From: Euryodendron excelsum
Lineage: Eukaryota > Streptophyta > Magnoliopsida > Ericales > Pentaphylacaceae
NCBI GenBank assembly: GCA_033060915.1
Contig: CM065384.1
Span: 10,034,001-10,098,000, forward strand
Direction of reading: 5' to 3'
DNA: 64,000 nucleotides
Shown here: positions 22,534-33,410 of the stretch, in pieces
Numbering within the stretch: position 1 is the stretch's first letter
Layout of the letters: the number at the start of each line of letters is the position of its first letter
Made by a program: the position numbers and the translations under genes
The notes under the pieces: model-generated
Told to the model about the DNA's origin: nothing
Seen by the model: only the letters and a program-made list of their open reading frames with translations
The model's database searches: none

Positions 22534-23839
22534 GGTGACCTACAATGCAAGCAGTCTCACCAAAGCTATGGCTTGTCTTTTGATGAGATGGGGGAGTAAA
22601 AGAAATTAAAGAAAAACAACACAAAAAGATTGCATGTCAGGTTTTTTGATTTGGAAAGGCTTTATGCGATACGTGTCCTAAGGATGCCCCTGCCTTTTGA
22701 GGGGAACTAAGCATGATGCTTTGGCTTATGTCTGGAGATAAGGGATTGACCTTGCATGCAAATACTATATCTGCCCCTGTTCATTCATCCATTCGTAGAT
22801 TCATTCATTCATTTGACAAGAAGAACGATTTTATTAAGATGAATTCTTTTTGGTACATAGAATTTTCTTGAAAAGACATAAAAATGGGGAAGGGAAACAT
22901 TTTCCTTGGGACTTCCACCTATTTCTACATTTACATTATAGGATCCTAAACTACTCTTGAGCCTCCGGATCTGCTTTGTTGGCAGGAGCCTTTGATTTGA
23001 ATTGCTCCCTTTTCTTCTTGGTAACCTTATCTCCATTAGCGAAGATGGATTAGGGCCCCTCTTTATGGGATGACTTTGGTGCATGCCATGAATCCTTAGG
23101 GTCTCGTGGTACCCTTAGGAGTTTTGGATTGGCTTGAATTAGGTGAGAAGGTCTTTGAGCCTTTCTCTAGGGGTTGATTGGATGCAAGAAGATGCAATGA
23201 CTTGAGTTACTTTGAGAACTCTAGTCTTGAAGTGAATTCCAATGCATGAGCAGTTATGATGCATGTACATGGAAGCAGCAAGAATTAGATAGCATAATAG
23301 CAAGGATTAAGCAAAATTTATAAGGAAAAAATAAAGCGGTCGCCCTTTCCTCCTTTATTTTGAAATTGACGCTTATGTCCTAAATCTGGCAGAGGTTCGG
23401 CTATGCATGGGGTGCTACATGAGCATGAGGTTGGGGGTTTAATAAAACTTCCTAAAAAACTCAATTCTGAACCTTCAAACCTCCGGGGTCCACCCCCGAA
23501 AGGGTGAACTCCATCTTTGGTTGGTGGTTCAAGCGGGGGGACTATCAAGACACCGTAGGCTAAGAAACTGACACAGCATCTGCCCATAGTCAATATATTG
23601 TTCCCCCTTCTATCTAGAAGGGTAGTAACTAGGTAATACATGTAAGATGCAAATGCAAGTGAGCGCACCAAGTGTGTATGGAATTTTTGAAAAATGGAGG
23701 AAAGGACCCAATAACACACATCACATCCTGTTCATTCATTCACATACATGGCAACAAATAAGATATGAAACAAAAATGTGAACAAAGGTCCACCTGTGTG
23801 AAGGGTGAAGAGACATGTTAATGGCCTAACCCTCTAAGT
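22534..23839 (-). other. Element Y 5' leader
   Basis: No conserved coding frame. On the minus strand it runs from the PBS to gag. It ends in TTGCATTGTAG just before the degenerate gag start, which would make a splice acceptor. Short ATTCATTCATTC repeats lie at about 22785-22815. The 133-codon minus-strand frame at 23318-23719 has no recognisable motif. Confidence 0.5.
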
Positions 23840-23860
23840 GTGTCTCCAGTGGAGTCGCCA
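23840..23860 (-). other. Primer-binding site of element Y
   Basis: On the minus strand the 5' LTR ends GCGCAACA, followed by GC and TGGCGACTCCACTGGAGAC. A TGG-initial tract two bases after the LTR is the expected tRNA 3'-end complement. Tat/Ogre elements are generally described as using tRNA-Arg-type sites of this form; I did not verify the tRNA. Confidence 0.75.
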
Positions 23861-24964
23861 GCTGTTGCGCCCCGATTTTTGGGGTGCCCAAGGTACTTTC
23901 GGCTCGGAGACCCTAAAGCACGAAACTCTGTCACTAGAACTCATCCTCCTAGAAGGACAAGTGCGACTAGATTTGAAAATTGATTTGACTACCCTACCCC
24001 GCCCTTTCGGTACTTGCATGTCTAATCGCCCTTTGTTCACTCACTAGAATAACTGGTTACCATTTTCCACTTAATATCCACTTTAGAATTTTGAAAAACG
24101 GAGTTTAGTCATCACTTTTCGGATGGATAATGCATGATGCAAGTTTATGGAAGAAGATTGAAAATAGTAAAGTCTTTGGACGAGTTTGGAATAGGAATTT
24201 TGAATTGATTAGAATTTTTGAAAAAGGGATTAGTGTTGGAATAAAAGTTATGACTGTACCATTTTGGGTTACCTATGTATCTCATTTAGCGAGAATCAGG
24301 TCATTCGTAGTTCAGGCAAAAGCCCGATGGAAAATAGGCGCATTAGGGCCTTTGGAAGGTTTGAAGATATTTTTGGGTCTTTAGAGAAACTTAAGACACT
24401 TTGAGACCTTTGGAAAAGTTTAAGACACTTTGAGGTCTTTGGAGGAGTTCAATACACTTTGAGGTCTTTGGAAATTGAAGAGCCTTTGTGGTCTTGGAGG
24501 TTTTGACTTGAAATTGACTGGTGGAGTGTTTATTGAAAATGTTTTTAGATCAACTTGAGGGACTTTTGGAAAAATGCTTTGGCATGTCTCAAGAGAACTT
24601 GAAAGTATTTTTGAAGTCTTGTTTTGAAAACCTTGGAGGCATGTTTTGATGAATTAATTTTTGAAAGTAGTTTTTGGAAAGGCCTAAGAGTTTGGAATCC
24701 TAATATGGACAACCATGGAGGTTGTTCTTGATTTATCACTTTTCCTTGGAATCCCTTGCCATGAGAGGGCTAGGGACACCTTAGGTTTGTGACTCTTTGA
24801 AAACATTTTGGAAAGGTCTTGAAGAGGGAATGTAAGAACGTTTGAAGAGTTTATAAAGTTGGTTTTTTGAATCAAGAGAGTAGGAGGTTTTGGAAAAATG
24901 AACTATGAGAATAGTTTGAAAATTTGAATGATCATTTAGAAAAGGGTTCAAGAGTTGGAACCTT

Positions 24965-25325
24965 GAAGTGTACTAACCTAGATTGAGTTAGCCTAGGGTT
25001 AGGGATAACCTAAAGTAACTAACTTGGGTTAGGTCAACCTAGGGTTAAGATGACCTATGGTTAACTACCTCGGGTTAGGTTAACCTAAGGTTAATATGAC
25101 TTAGGGTTAACTAACTAGGATAGGGTTAACCTAAGGTTAGGATGATTTAGGGTTAGGTTATCCTAAGGTGAGTGAACTAGGGTCAAGTTAACCTAGGATT
25201 AGACAACTAGGGTCAAGTTAACCTAAGGCTGGTCAATTAGGGTCAAGTTAACCTAGGGTTTGGTAACTAGGGTCACGTTAACCTAAGGTTAGTCAACTAG
25301 GGTCAAGTTAACCTGGGGTTGGATT
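24965..25325. repeat. ~30-bp minisatellite with TTAGGG/AACCTAGG motifs
   Basis: The best preserved units at 25150-25320 are about 30 bp, with ctagggtcaagttaacctaagg followed by a 7-8 base spacer. More diverged units occur from 24965. AACCTAGG and GTTAACC are palindromic cores. It resembles degenerate telomere-like repeats only in base composition. Confidence 0.7.
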
Positions 25326-26725
25326 GAAAGATGATTTGAAGTGTGGTTTGGTGCATTTTTGGAAAGAGTTTTGAAAAACAAAACATGTTATGCAATGGAC
25401 TTTAGTAGGCCATCTCTTTGAAGATCATTTCCATGAAAATTTTGACTCTAGTTAAGAGTATGGTTTGTATGGGTGGTGCTTGAAGACCATTCCAGGGAAG
25501 GTTTACTTATGGTTATTATAACCACTATCTTGATAAGAGTATAAAGGGTCAAAAATCAACATAACGATGGCAATTTTTGAAAAATCATTTTTGATGCAAA
25601 GATGGAGAGAATGCATTTTGAAAATCATCTTTTGAAAAGGATTTTGAAAACCATTTTCTAAGGCGAACATTCCATCAAGAAAGGGTTCATATGGCCAACA
25701 AAAGGGAGACCACTCAAGAGAGGGTTCCATGGGGCCATTCCAACCACTAAACTTAAGAGAATAGGAACCATAGAAATCAAACAGTTTGAACATCATTCTT
25801 GGGCGAGTATAAAGAGAAAAGTGAACCATTCTAACAATTTAGGGCTCCTATGGCCAATATAAAGGGAGACCACTCAAGAGAGGGTTCCATGGGGCTATTT
25901 TAACCACTAAATTTGAGAGAATGGAAACCTTGAAAATTAGAGAGTTTGAAAGCAACTTTTATGCAAGTTGTAATGCAATGATGCAAAAATGTGAATTAGG
26001 GGGTAGTGAGAGATTTTCCAAGGCATGACTCCTAAGGTATCATCCTAAACTTCAAGGGCCAACTCATGGAACGATTTTACAAGAAATGTAGAACTTGGAA
26101 ATGGCATAAAATTAAGAGCAATGTAAGCATTGTGGAGCATGACAATAAGCATAAAATGAAGCCAAGCACATAAGACATGATCAAGATAGCAATATGCAAG
26201 GGGTCATGATTCATATACAAGGCTTTTAGGCCACACCACCTAAACAAGGGGCTCCTAGGCCATACCATCTTAAAGTAGGCTAGTGAGAGGTCCCCCTACA
26301 CAGTGGCTCTCACTTGCTTTCCTCTAGGCATGATCTAAGAGCCCTCTTGGCTCACGCATGCAAGAAATGGGGGTTGAAGATGGGGATTAAAATAAAGAAT
26401 AACCTAAGTAGGCTAGGAGGGAGAAGAGAAGAGTGGGGGAGAGCACAAATGTAAAAGGGATACCACCTTTTGCCTTCAATACACTTGTAGTCTTCAATGG
26501 ATGTCTTGATTGGAGCTTGAGTGACTTCAAGAAGGCTTGAGAGGCTAGAGTGGAGTGTATAAGTGTATATGAAGCCTTATATGTGGAGTGTATAGGCTTA
26601 GGAGGGGTGGAATCTAGCCTAAGCGTTGGAAGGGAGGAATATATGTGGAGATTCGAGTTTCTGGAGTGATTTCAGCAGAACTTCGTATCAATTTCAGACC
26701 TAGAATATGTAAGGGGGGAGGCCTC

Positions 26726-26733
26726 TATTTATA
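26726..26733 (-). promoter_or_regulatory. LTR TATA box (element Y 5' LTR)
   Basis: TATAAATA on the minus strand in GCCTATAAATAGAGG, the likely promoter of element Y. It is the same position as 12341 in the 3' LTR. Confidence 0.55.
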
Positions 26734-27835
26734 GGCAATCTGGAACAGGACTTGCGCGCTACATATGCATGGCCAAAATTTGGCCTTGCACATGTAGGAC
26801 ATGCGCAGGTACTGTTCCATTGCCATAATGACACGTGGCAACCTATTTACTGGTTAAATCTCGACCGTTGATTGAAATTCGGTGAATCTGATCAAAATTT
26901 GAGCGCAAGTAGCATACGCTCCATCACTGAGAAAGTTTGTCCAAACTTTGCCTCGATAATTGAGTCAATCAGGAAGATTTCGAGGGAATCGATAGCACTC
27001 GGGATGTTCTCCTAGTGCTTCCGATGAACTTTTATGTTTTCGAAAAGTTTGAATTATGTTTGGAGGTGAGAGATATCGTCTTGGGAAGTGTGCCAAAAAG
27101 GTCACTTTTGCGGAGCACTAGTGATACGCTCCCTGGGTGTTTGAAAGTGGCTGTTTTCGTTTCATGTGATCGAAGCCTTTGAGAAGCGATCAATTCAATC
27201 GGACCGTATTGATGGAAAGACATATGGATAAGCTTTCGAGAATTCCCTAATTTACGCATTTCTCAAGTCGGTTGACGGTGCATTACAACTAGGGAATCGG
27301 GGGAAAAGACAATTTAGGCGGAGCGTCTGCGAGACGCTCCAAAGAACTTTTATCGTGTCGTGTGAATTTAGTTTCGTAGGGTATTCCTTAGGTTAAACAA
27401 GGGCATGTGGTGAAACCCTCTGCTCGAAATCCCAAGGCCGGTGCTGTTTCGGGCCATTTTTGGGCTTCCAGGGGCAAAACGGTCATTTTGACCAGAGTTG
27501 GCTGGAAATGGTCAGGAATGGTTTGGTATGTTGTGTTAAGTGTGCAGGGCTGTTCAGGGATGGTTTTGAGAGAGTCTTTTACTGTTCAGCAGGGTTTGTA
27601 CCGTGCTGAGGCGTTTAGGGGCAAAAACGATCATTTTGACCAGAGCGAGTCGGAATAGGGCCGGATTTGGACCAAATGGCGTGTGGGAGATGCCTAATGG
27701 TTTAGTAACATTTTGGAAGGATGGACTTATCGTTTTGTGGGATTTTGAACTTTCCCAAAACGTGCCTAGAGGCCCAAGGGGTAGGTTTCGTCATTTTTCA
27801 CCAAGTCGGGCTAGCAGGCGCCGGTGTTGACCTAG

Positions 27836-28030
27836 GTGTTGGTTCCCGAGACCGCCCGATCTCAAAAAAACTACCTGTGCGGTGTTGGTCTCTAAGAACG
27901 CCTGGTTTTAGAGAGCTACCTATAGGGTGGTGTTGGTTCCTGAGAACGCCTGGTCCCAAAAAGCTACCTAGAAGGGTGGTGTTAGTCCTTGAGAACGCCC
28001 GATCTCGAAGAACTACCAAATGATAGACAT
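27836..28030. repeat. ~54-bp tandem repeats in Y 5' LTR
   Basis: Same array as 13445-13640: four units with GGTGTTGGT, GAGAACGCC and GAAAGCTACC. Confidence 0.72.
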
Positions 28031-28338
28031 TCTACGTTAGCGGGCTAGCAGGCACCAGAAGTGAACCGTCTAAAATTTTTGTTGAGGTGTTGCTCCTCGA
28101 GATCGCCATATCCTAGGAAGCTACCTAGATGGCGTTGGTTTCTGGGACCACCCGGTCTAGAAAGCTGCCTAAAATAATGGTGTTTATGGCTCCGGCGAGT
28201 CCTTGTGGGCCGGAGAAGTGACCAGCTGGTTGGTTTGGAGATTGTAATGCTCTTCTTGAGCCTGCATGTGTTGTGAGGTCAAAAACCGATCCCGATCGGG
28301 CCGGAGATTACCGAGCGGGCAAAAATGGGGTGCTTCAC

Positions 28339-29240
28339 TTCTGCTGGCAATTATAGCAAACAGGTCTGTTATCCGATATTCCTCTAGAATTTGAAGAATG
28401 GGGTTGGTTTCTCGAGTTTAGGCATCTAGGGTTGTTAAAGTTAGGGGAATTCCTCACATTCCTGCTAGATACTCTCGGGTTTAGTGTCTGTTGTTGTCCT
28501 TCCAATTCTTGTTCTATCAATATTGCTCGGTCAATTACTTCTGTAAACTTTTGTCCGATAAAAGTGAGTGCCCGAGATTGAATTGCGGGTCTTAATCCTT
28601 TAAGAAACCTTCGAGTCTTCCTTTCTTCTGTGGCCACAAAATTCAGGGCAAATATTGATAGCTCCAAGAATGTGGCCACGTACTGACTTATTGTTAGATT
28701 ATTCTATTAAAGGTGCACAAATTCCTCCATCTTAGCATCCTTAACTATTTCTTAAAAGTAATGAGTATGGAAAAGAACCACAAATTCTTCCCAAGTTAGA
28801 TTCTTCACTTCCCTCATGCGTTTTACGGAATCCCACAAAAAATCTGCCTCTCCCTTAAGATGGTAAGTCGCGAACTCCACCTGATACTCTACCGGTGTCC
28901 CTACGATATCGAACATCTTTCAGGTTTGTTTGAGCCATTGCTCCGCTACTAAAGGATCAGGTTCTCCTATGAAATTTGGGGAATTTTGTTTATGGAATTC
29001 CCGAAGTAGCTCTGTTTTTCTCTCTTTGGGGTTTGGATTAGGCACTAGGTTTGGTATTGTTCTTTGAGGTTCGGGGGCTGCTGGGGGCTGTTAAAGGACA
29101 GGTGGCGCTTGATGATTTTGCTATTGTTGTTACAGCAGATTTGTCATGGCTTGCAGGCTTTGTAAAATCTGGTTTAATTGGGTGTTGGATGGGTTTTCGT
29201 TGCTCCCACTAGTTCCAAGTCCAACCCTAGTCCTCGCCAT
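28339..29240 (-). pseudogene. gag: Gag of chromovirus element W (Tekay/Del-like), truncated
   Basis: The minus-strand ATG at 29240 gives MARTRVGLGTSG. The frame then shows a Gln/Pro-rich stretch and capsid-like FIGEPDPLVAEQWLKQT, VEYQVEFATYHLKGEADFLW, LTWEEF and RRFLKGLRPAIQSRALTF. It ends at CYNCQQK, the beginning of a CCHC zinc knuckle, where the Y LTR cuts it at 28338. The chromovirus (Tekay/Del-like) assignment is from memory of the family. About seven in-frame stops are present, several in a Gln-rich stretch where CAA/CAG is expected. Everything downstream of the knuckle is missing from the window. Confidence 0.85.
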
Positions 29241-30119
29241 CTAGAATGGTTATTAAGCTAAGTTAGATTTCTGTTTTACTAAACCATAAGTCAAGAAGTT
29301 ATTATAAGATTTTCTGAGCCGATAATAGTCATATGAAAAAGATGAGTACATACGGTCTTAGATAAATAAAATAAATAATCTAACACTTTCTATTTCACTC
29401 CTCTCATATACAACTATCCAAAATGTGGAGGACCGTAAATACTACTAGAGACACTATAAGAAAATAGATACAATCACATGTCCATATCCTCCTCGAGCTC
29501 TTCCTCGCTCTCCAAAACATCTATCACCGAGGTGGTCGAGGTCAAAGGTATAATAGGGCCAGTCACCGGAGTGGGGTCATCCACAGACATTTCTGGAGTC
29601 TATGGATGGTACTTAAGGGATGGTGGTGGGTAAGTAGGGGGTGGTGCTGTAGGCGGGACAAACTGCTGCCCTGAGTAGCTAGGGGTGGTGGAGGTGGCTC
29701 GATATGGGCATGGGCTCCAATTAGTGGTAGCTCTCCAGCTAAGTGTATACCTAGTATCAATTGTTGATATTCAGCAGGGCACCTCACCACCTCAAACATC
29801 TCCTAGACTATCCTTATTAGAGAAGTCACCTTATTTCAGATAATGGCATCCTAATGGCTCATAGAGAGATGTCCCCATCGCTAAGCTACCCCTGCAATCT
29901 CAACTCTCAGGAGGGTCTTAGCCTAGGTGCTATCACAGTCCTACGATTGTCCCTCATATCTCTTTCTACCTCAAGCTGATATATCAATAAGTCATCCTAA
30001 ATAGATAGGTTCATCTGCACATGAGAGTTAGCATTAATACTCAGTTGAAACTAAGAAAAGAAAGTAATGTAAAGGATGCATTCTATATGCAATGGGTTCA
30101 CTTCCCTAATGATCTAAAA
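29241..30119 (-). other. Element W leader between PBS and gag
   Basis: No gene is seen. On the minus strand this is the untranslated leader between the primer-binding site and the gag ATG. The small frames (for example 29563-29799) have no recognisable motif. Confidence 0.55.
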
Positions 30120-30137
30120 CCATGCTTTGAGACCAAC
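30120..30137 (-). other. Primer-binding site of element W (tRNA-iMet type)
   Basis: The minus strand reads TTGGTCTCAAAGCATGG a few bases after the LTR end GGTCATTACA. It is a two-mismatch form of the TGGTATCAGAGC site complementary to initiator tRNA-Met, usual in Tekay/Del chromoviruses. Confidence 0.75.
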
Positions 30138-30140
30138 TTT

Positions 30141-32187
30141 TGTAATGACCTAACTTCGCCCTCACTAGTTCGCCACAGTGATGATTGGGGGAGTTGGGGT
30201 TGGGGGTATGAGAGTTGGGGGTTTATAAGTCCAATAAGGCGTAATAAACATGATTCACATTATAATTCAAAACGGTCCAGTTAACATTACATCGAAATAG
30301 AAACACTAATGAAATGTCTCATTGCAATGCAATCTAGAATATAAAACTAGTTAATTCAGAAGCTTTAAAGCAATAGGGTAGTAAGAGGGGACTCATTTCC
30401 ACATGTTCACTTCCTTAGATAACTGGTTCATGCCTCAACTCTTAAAAATGTCCCATCAGATAGGAGTGAGCTGCGAAGCCCAGTAAGAAATCTATGATTT
30501 CTATAAAGTACAAGTTTAAATGCAATGCAGTAAAAGAATGGCATGGCATGCATATATCCCTTATAATTCTTTTTATCAATTCCAAGATCCATGCTGGTAT
30601 GTCCTACCAGTGCTAATTCAAGCTAGTGGGGGCCCACCCATGATTCATCCTCCATCATCAAGTTCAGTGGGGCCCACCTATGATCATCTAGCCCAATATC
30701 AAGCCTAGTGACATGGTCCCATGATAGCCCTGAGTATCAAGCCCAGTCTAGTGCACCCATTATATAAACCTGGTGTCTTTTCCTTTTCAGTTGTTCCACC
30801 CTTATTCCTCCCTAGTGATGCAATCATGCACATAATGTATATTTTGAAATCATTTACTGGAAGACATTATATTCAATTAGATAATTGGAAGTAAAGTCAA
30901 ATACAATAGCTTGCAGATTATTCAATAGGAAGGAAAGTAAACATGTATCTTTAAGAATGCATAGGCTCCTACCCTGATCATACGTCCTGGTAAAAATAGG
31001 TCCTCGATTCACGTATTTTCTGTGAAGGAAGGAAATACTAGCTTGCATGTCATAATTATCTGAGATTTCACAATAAATCTTATAAATTGATGATTATTAT
31101 TTTGAAGTGTCAAATAATAAGGGAAATAACAAGATTAGGGTTGTTAATAAGGGTAGGCTCGGTGGAACGGATCCTTTAGAACCCTTCCCATCTCCCATCA
31201 AGAACGAAATTACCTAGTATCAGAGCCTAAGAGTTAAATCTCATATTTCACTAGGGAATCCAATGACCCCACACTCTCCCATATTTGGGTTCCTCATATT
31301 TTTAGAGGCCCACTAGTAAAATTTCAGATTTTTTTCATTTATAATTGATTTTTTATGATTTTCTGTGTCCTCTCACTGTTATTAATTCACGAAAAATCAT
31401 AGAATTATCAAAAAATTCCACAAAATTTAGGGTAGGCTTAAATAGTCTCTAGGACCATGCCATAAAAAATTGGTGGTCATCCGAGCTCCCACGCACCGGG
31501 ACGCGCCACCAGCCGCTCTTGGAGTAGGAAGGCGTAACCTTCTCCTTCCTCCACTGTGACTGGTGGTGCTTCCAGCTCCATTTTTAGCCATCCACTGCAC
31601 TTCCTAGGCATGCATGTCTAACCCAGAGATAGCTACGGACCTGGGCTTCACACTCATGGCCAAAGCTTGGCTGGTGGTGGCCGTTTTACGGGTACGTGGC
31701 CCAGTTGCACGGTGGAACCCTAGGTTCCTGCCCTGGAACTGGGTTTTTTAGGTCCTTCCCATGGTTTTCTAGAAAAGTGTCCTCCACAAAGTTTGTTCCT
31801 AACGTCGAAAGCAAGAAGTCCCAAGTAGACTCATCTCCAATGGTGGCCGGTGGCTAGAGTTACGGCCTGGAGACTTTTTTCTAGTGGGTACGGCCTTGCA
31901 GGGCCATTCTGGCCCATGCACAGAGGTAGGAGGCCTCCTTTGGACTACATGGGGGTCCTGGAGAAACCTCGTACCCTTGTGGCAGGCCTTAGGTCCTGCC
32001 TTGGCTCGTCACAAACACATAACCGATGTAACTCCCTTAGTTTTCTCTCAGCTTTTCTCTAGTTCACGGCTGGCCATGGGGTTGGTTCTTGCTGGGTTTA
32101 GGTAGGTGAGGGGATGGGTAAGAGGGTTCTATACCTACCCCTTTAAAAGGTTTGGTCTTTAGTCTCCCTTTCTTCTTCCTCTTCTCA

Positions 32188-32233
<46 letters not shown>

Positions 32234-33410
32234 GTAATTCTATCTTTCTTCTCTATTGCTTCTCAAACAACTAAATGGGAGGAGGGTGTGGAGGTGTAAG
32301 TATATATAGGGGTGGGTCTTGGTTTATGGGTGGAGCTTTGCTGGCAAGAAGAAAAAAAAAACTAAAAACACTACCTTTCGGTTCCCTCTCACAGGTCTCT
32401 CTGTCTCTGTCTCTGTCTCTGTCTCTGTTTCTATCTCTGTCTCTCTCTCTCTCTCTCTCTTTCTACAATGCAGCCGCCAAGCCTTACATGCCCCGCAAGT
32501 GAGAAATAAGAAGATTCCATGCAAGAGTTTTCATGGGGAGACATTCCCCTCGAGTTTCTCCTCTCTCTCTCTCTCTCTCTCTCTCTAAGCCACCCATTGG
32601 TTGCACGGGGGATCCTTGCCCAGCTAGTAGATGGTAAAATGGGTGTGAATAAAATCCATGCATTGATTCGGTGTGTGTGTGTGTGTGTTAGTTTTGCTAT
32701 AGTGTGATCAATTGTGTATATGCAATAAAATAAGGCATTATTCTTGGCCACATGTACAGCCTAGGGGTGTTTTACATGCAATATGGAATGTGGGGAGGGG
32801 GGGGGGGGGAGGCGGTAGCTGGCCATGCATTGTTGGTGGAATGGGGAAAACCAAAAAAATAAAAGAGAGCCCCTAGTTCGAAGCGGCTGAGCTTGGGATT
32901 ACAATTCTTATTGAATGCTTACTCCGAAACCATAGGTAGGAAGCTCTCGAAAAATTATTTGGTTTAGGCTCAAACTTCACACAATTCCAATACTGGGTAA
33001 GAGAGAAAACTCAATCCAAAGTTTCGGTGATATCGGATGCAAATTTTCTAGGTGCAGTGGCTTTCGGGGACCTTTCAAGGAATCATATCTCCTCATAATT
33101 GAATTACGAGAACACGAGGGGATCGGGCTCGAAATGTAGATAATTTTTTTACGCTTGATTTGTCAACAACTGATGAGAAACAAGAGAGAAACCTAAGTTT
33201 AAAGTTAAAGCAAAATTTGGTGTAAATTTGTCGAGTGTAACGTGCTTCGAAGCCCTTCTTTGGGCAATTGAGTTTCTAAGAAGCCGGGATTAATCATACG
33301 GGCAAGATTGGGCTCGGAAGGTCTTCACTTTCGTCTTATGATGCCTATGGCTAGTTCTATTCAGTCCTGCTAGGGATGAAATGCAGTTGAAAGGAAATTG
33401 CGGGTATTAC
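30141..33410 (-). mobile_element. Element W 5' LTR, complete (3270 bp)
   Basis: In element sense it begins TGTAATACCCGCAATT and ends AGTTAGGTCATTACA, with TGTAAT/ATTACA inverted ends. The PBS and gag lie on the low-coordinate side, so this is the 5' LTR of a minus-strand element. It contains several CT microsatellites (32190-32590). Its flank 33411-33415 (AAATT) opens into a family-X LTR fragment. No second W LTR in the same orientation is in the window; the 3677-4060 scrap is inverted. Confidence 0.87.
32190..32690. repeat. Microsatellite cluster in W LTR
   Basis: (TC)n at 32190-32234, (CTCTGT)n/(CT)n at 32395-32462, (CT)n at 32559-32586 and (GT)n at 32670-32688. Frames with poly-Ser/Leu or Arg-Glu dipeptides here are artefacts of these repeats. 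Confidence 0.85.

Larger units (their letters stand above)
23863..28338 (-). mobile_element. Element Y 5' LTR, complete (4476 bp)
   Basis: On the plus strand it runs from TGTTGCGCCCC to GGGGTGCTTCA, so in element sense it is TGAAGCACCCC...GGGGCGCAACA. The PBS abuts its low end. The conserved U5-side motif CCCTACCCCGCCCTTTCGGTAC at about 23992 is shared with family X. Other contents are a 30-bp minisatellite (24965-25325), two 162-bp units, a TATA box (26726), ~160-bp modules and 54-bp repeats. The high end abuts CTTCT inside the W gag, so Y inserted into W. Confidence 0.9.

Noticed and set aside
20500..22600. Plus-strand frames opposite gag (for example 21022-21369)
   Set aside because: Shadows of the minus-strand gag frame; no conserved domain.
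24965..25325. Interstitial telomere repeat
   Set aside because: Units are ~30 bp with only scattered TTAGGG-like words; not the plant TTTAGGG repeat.
32190..32590. Coding frames in the CT/TCTCTG microsatellites
   Set aside because: Dipeptide-repeat products of simple sequence; no family, and they lie in the W LTR.
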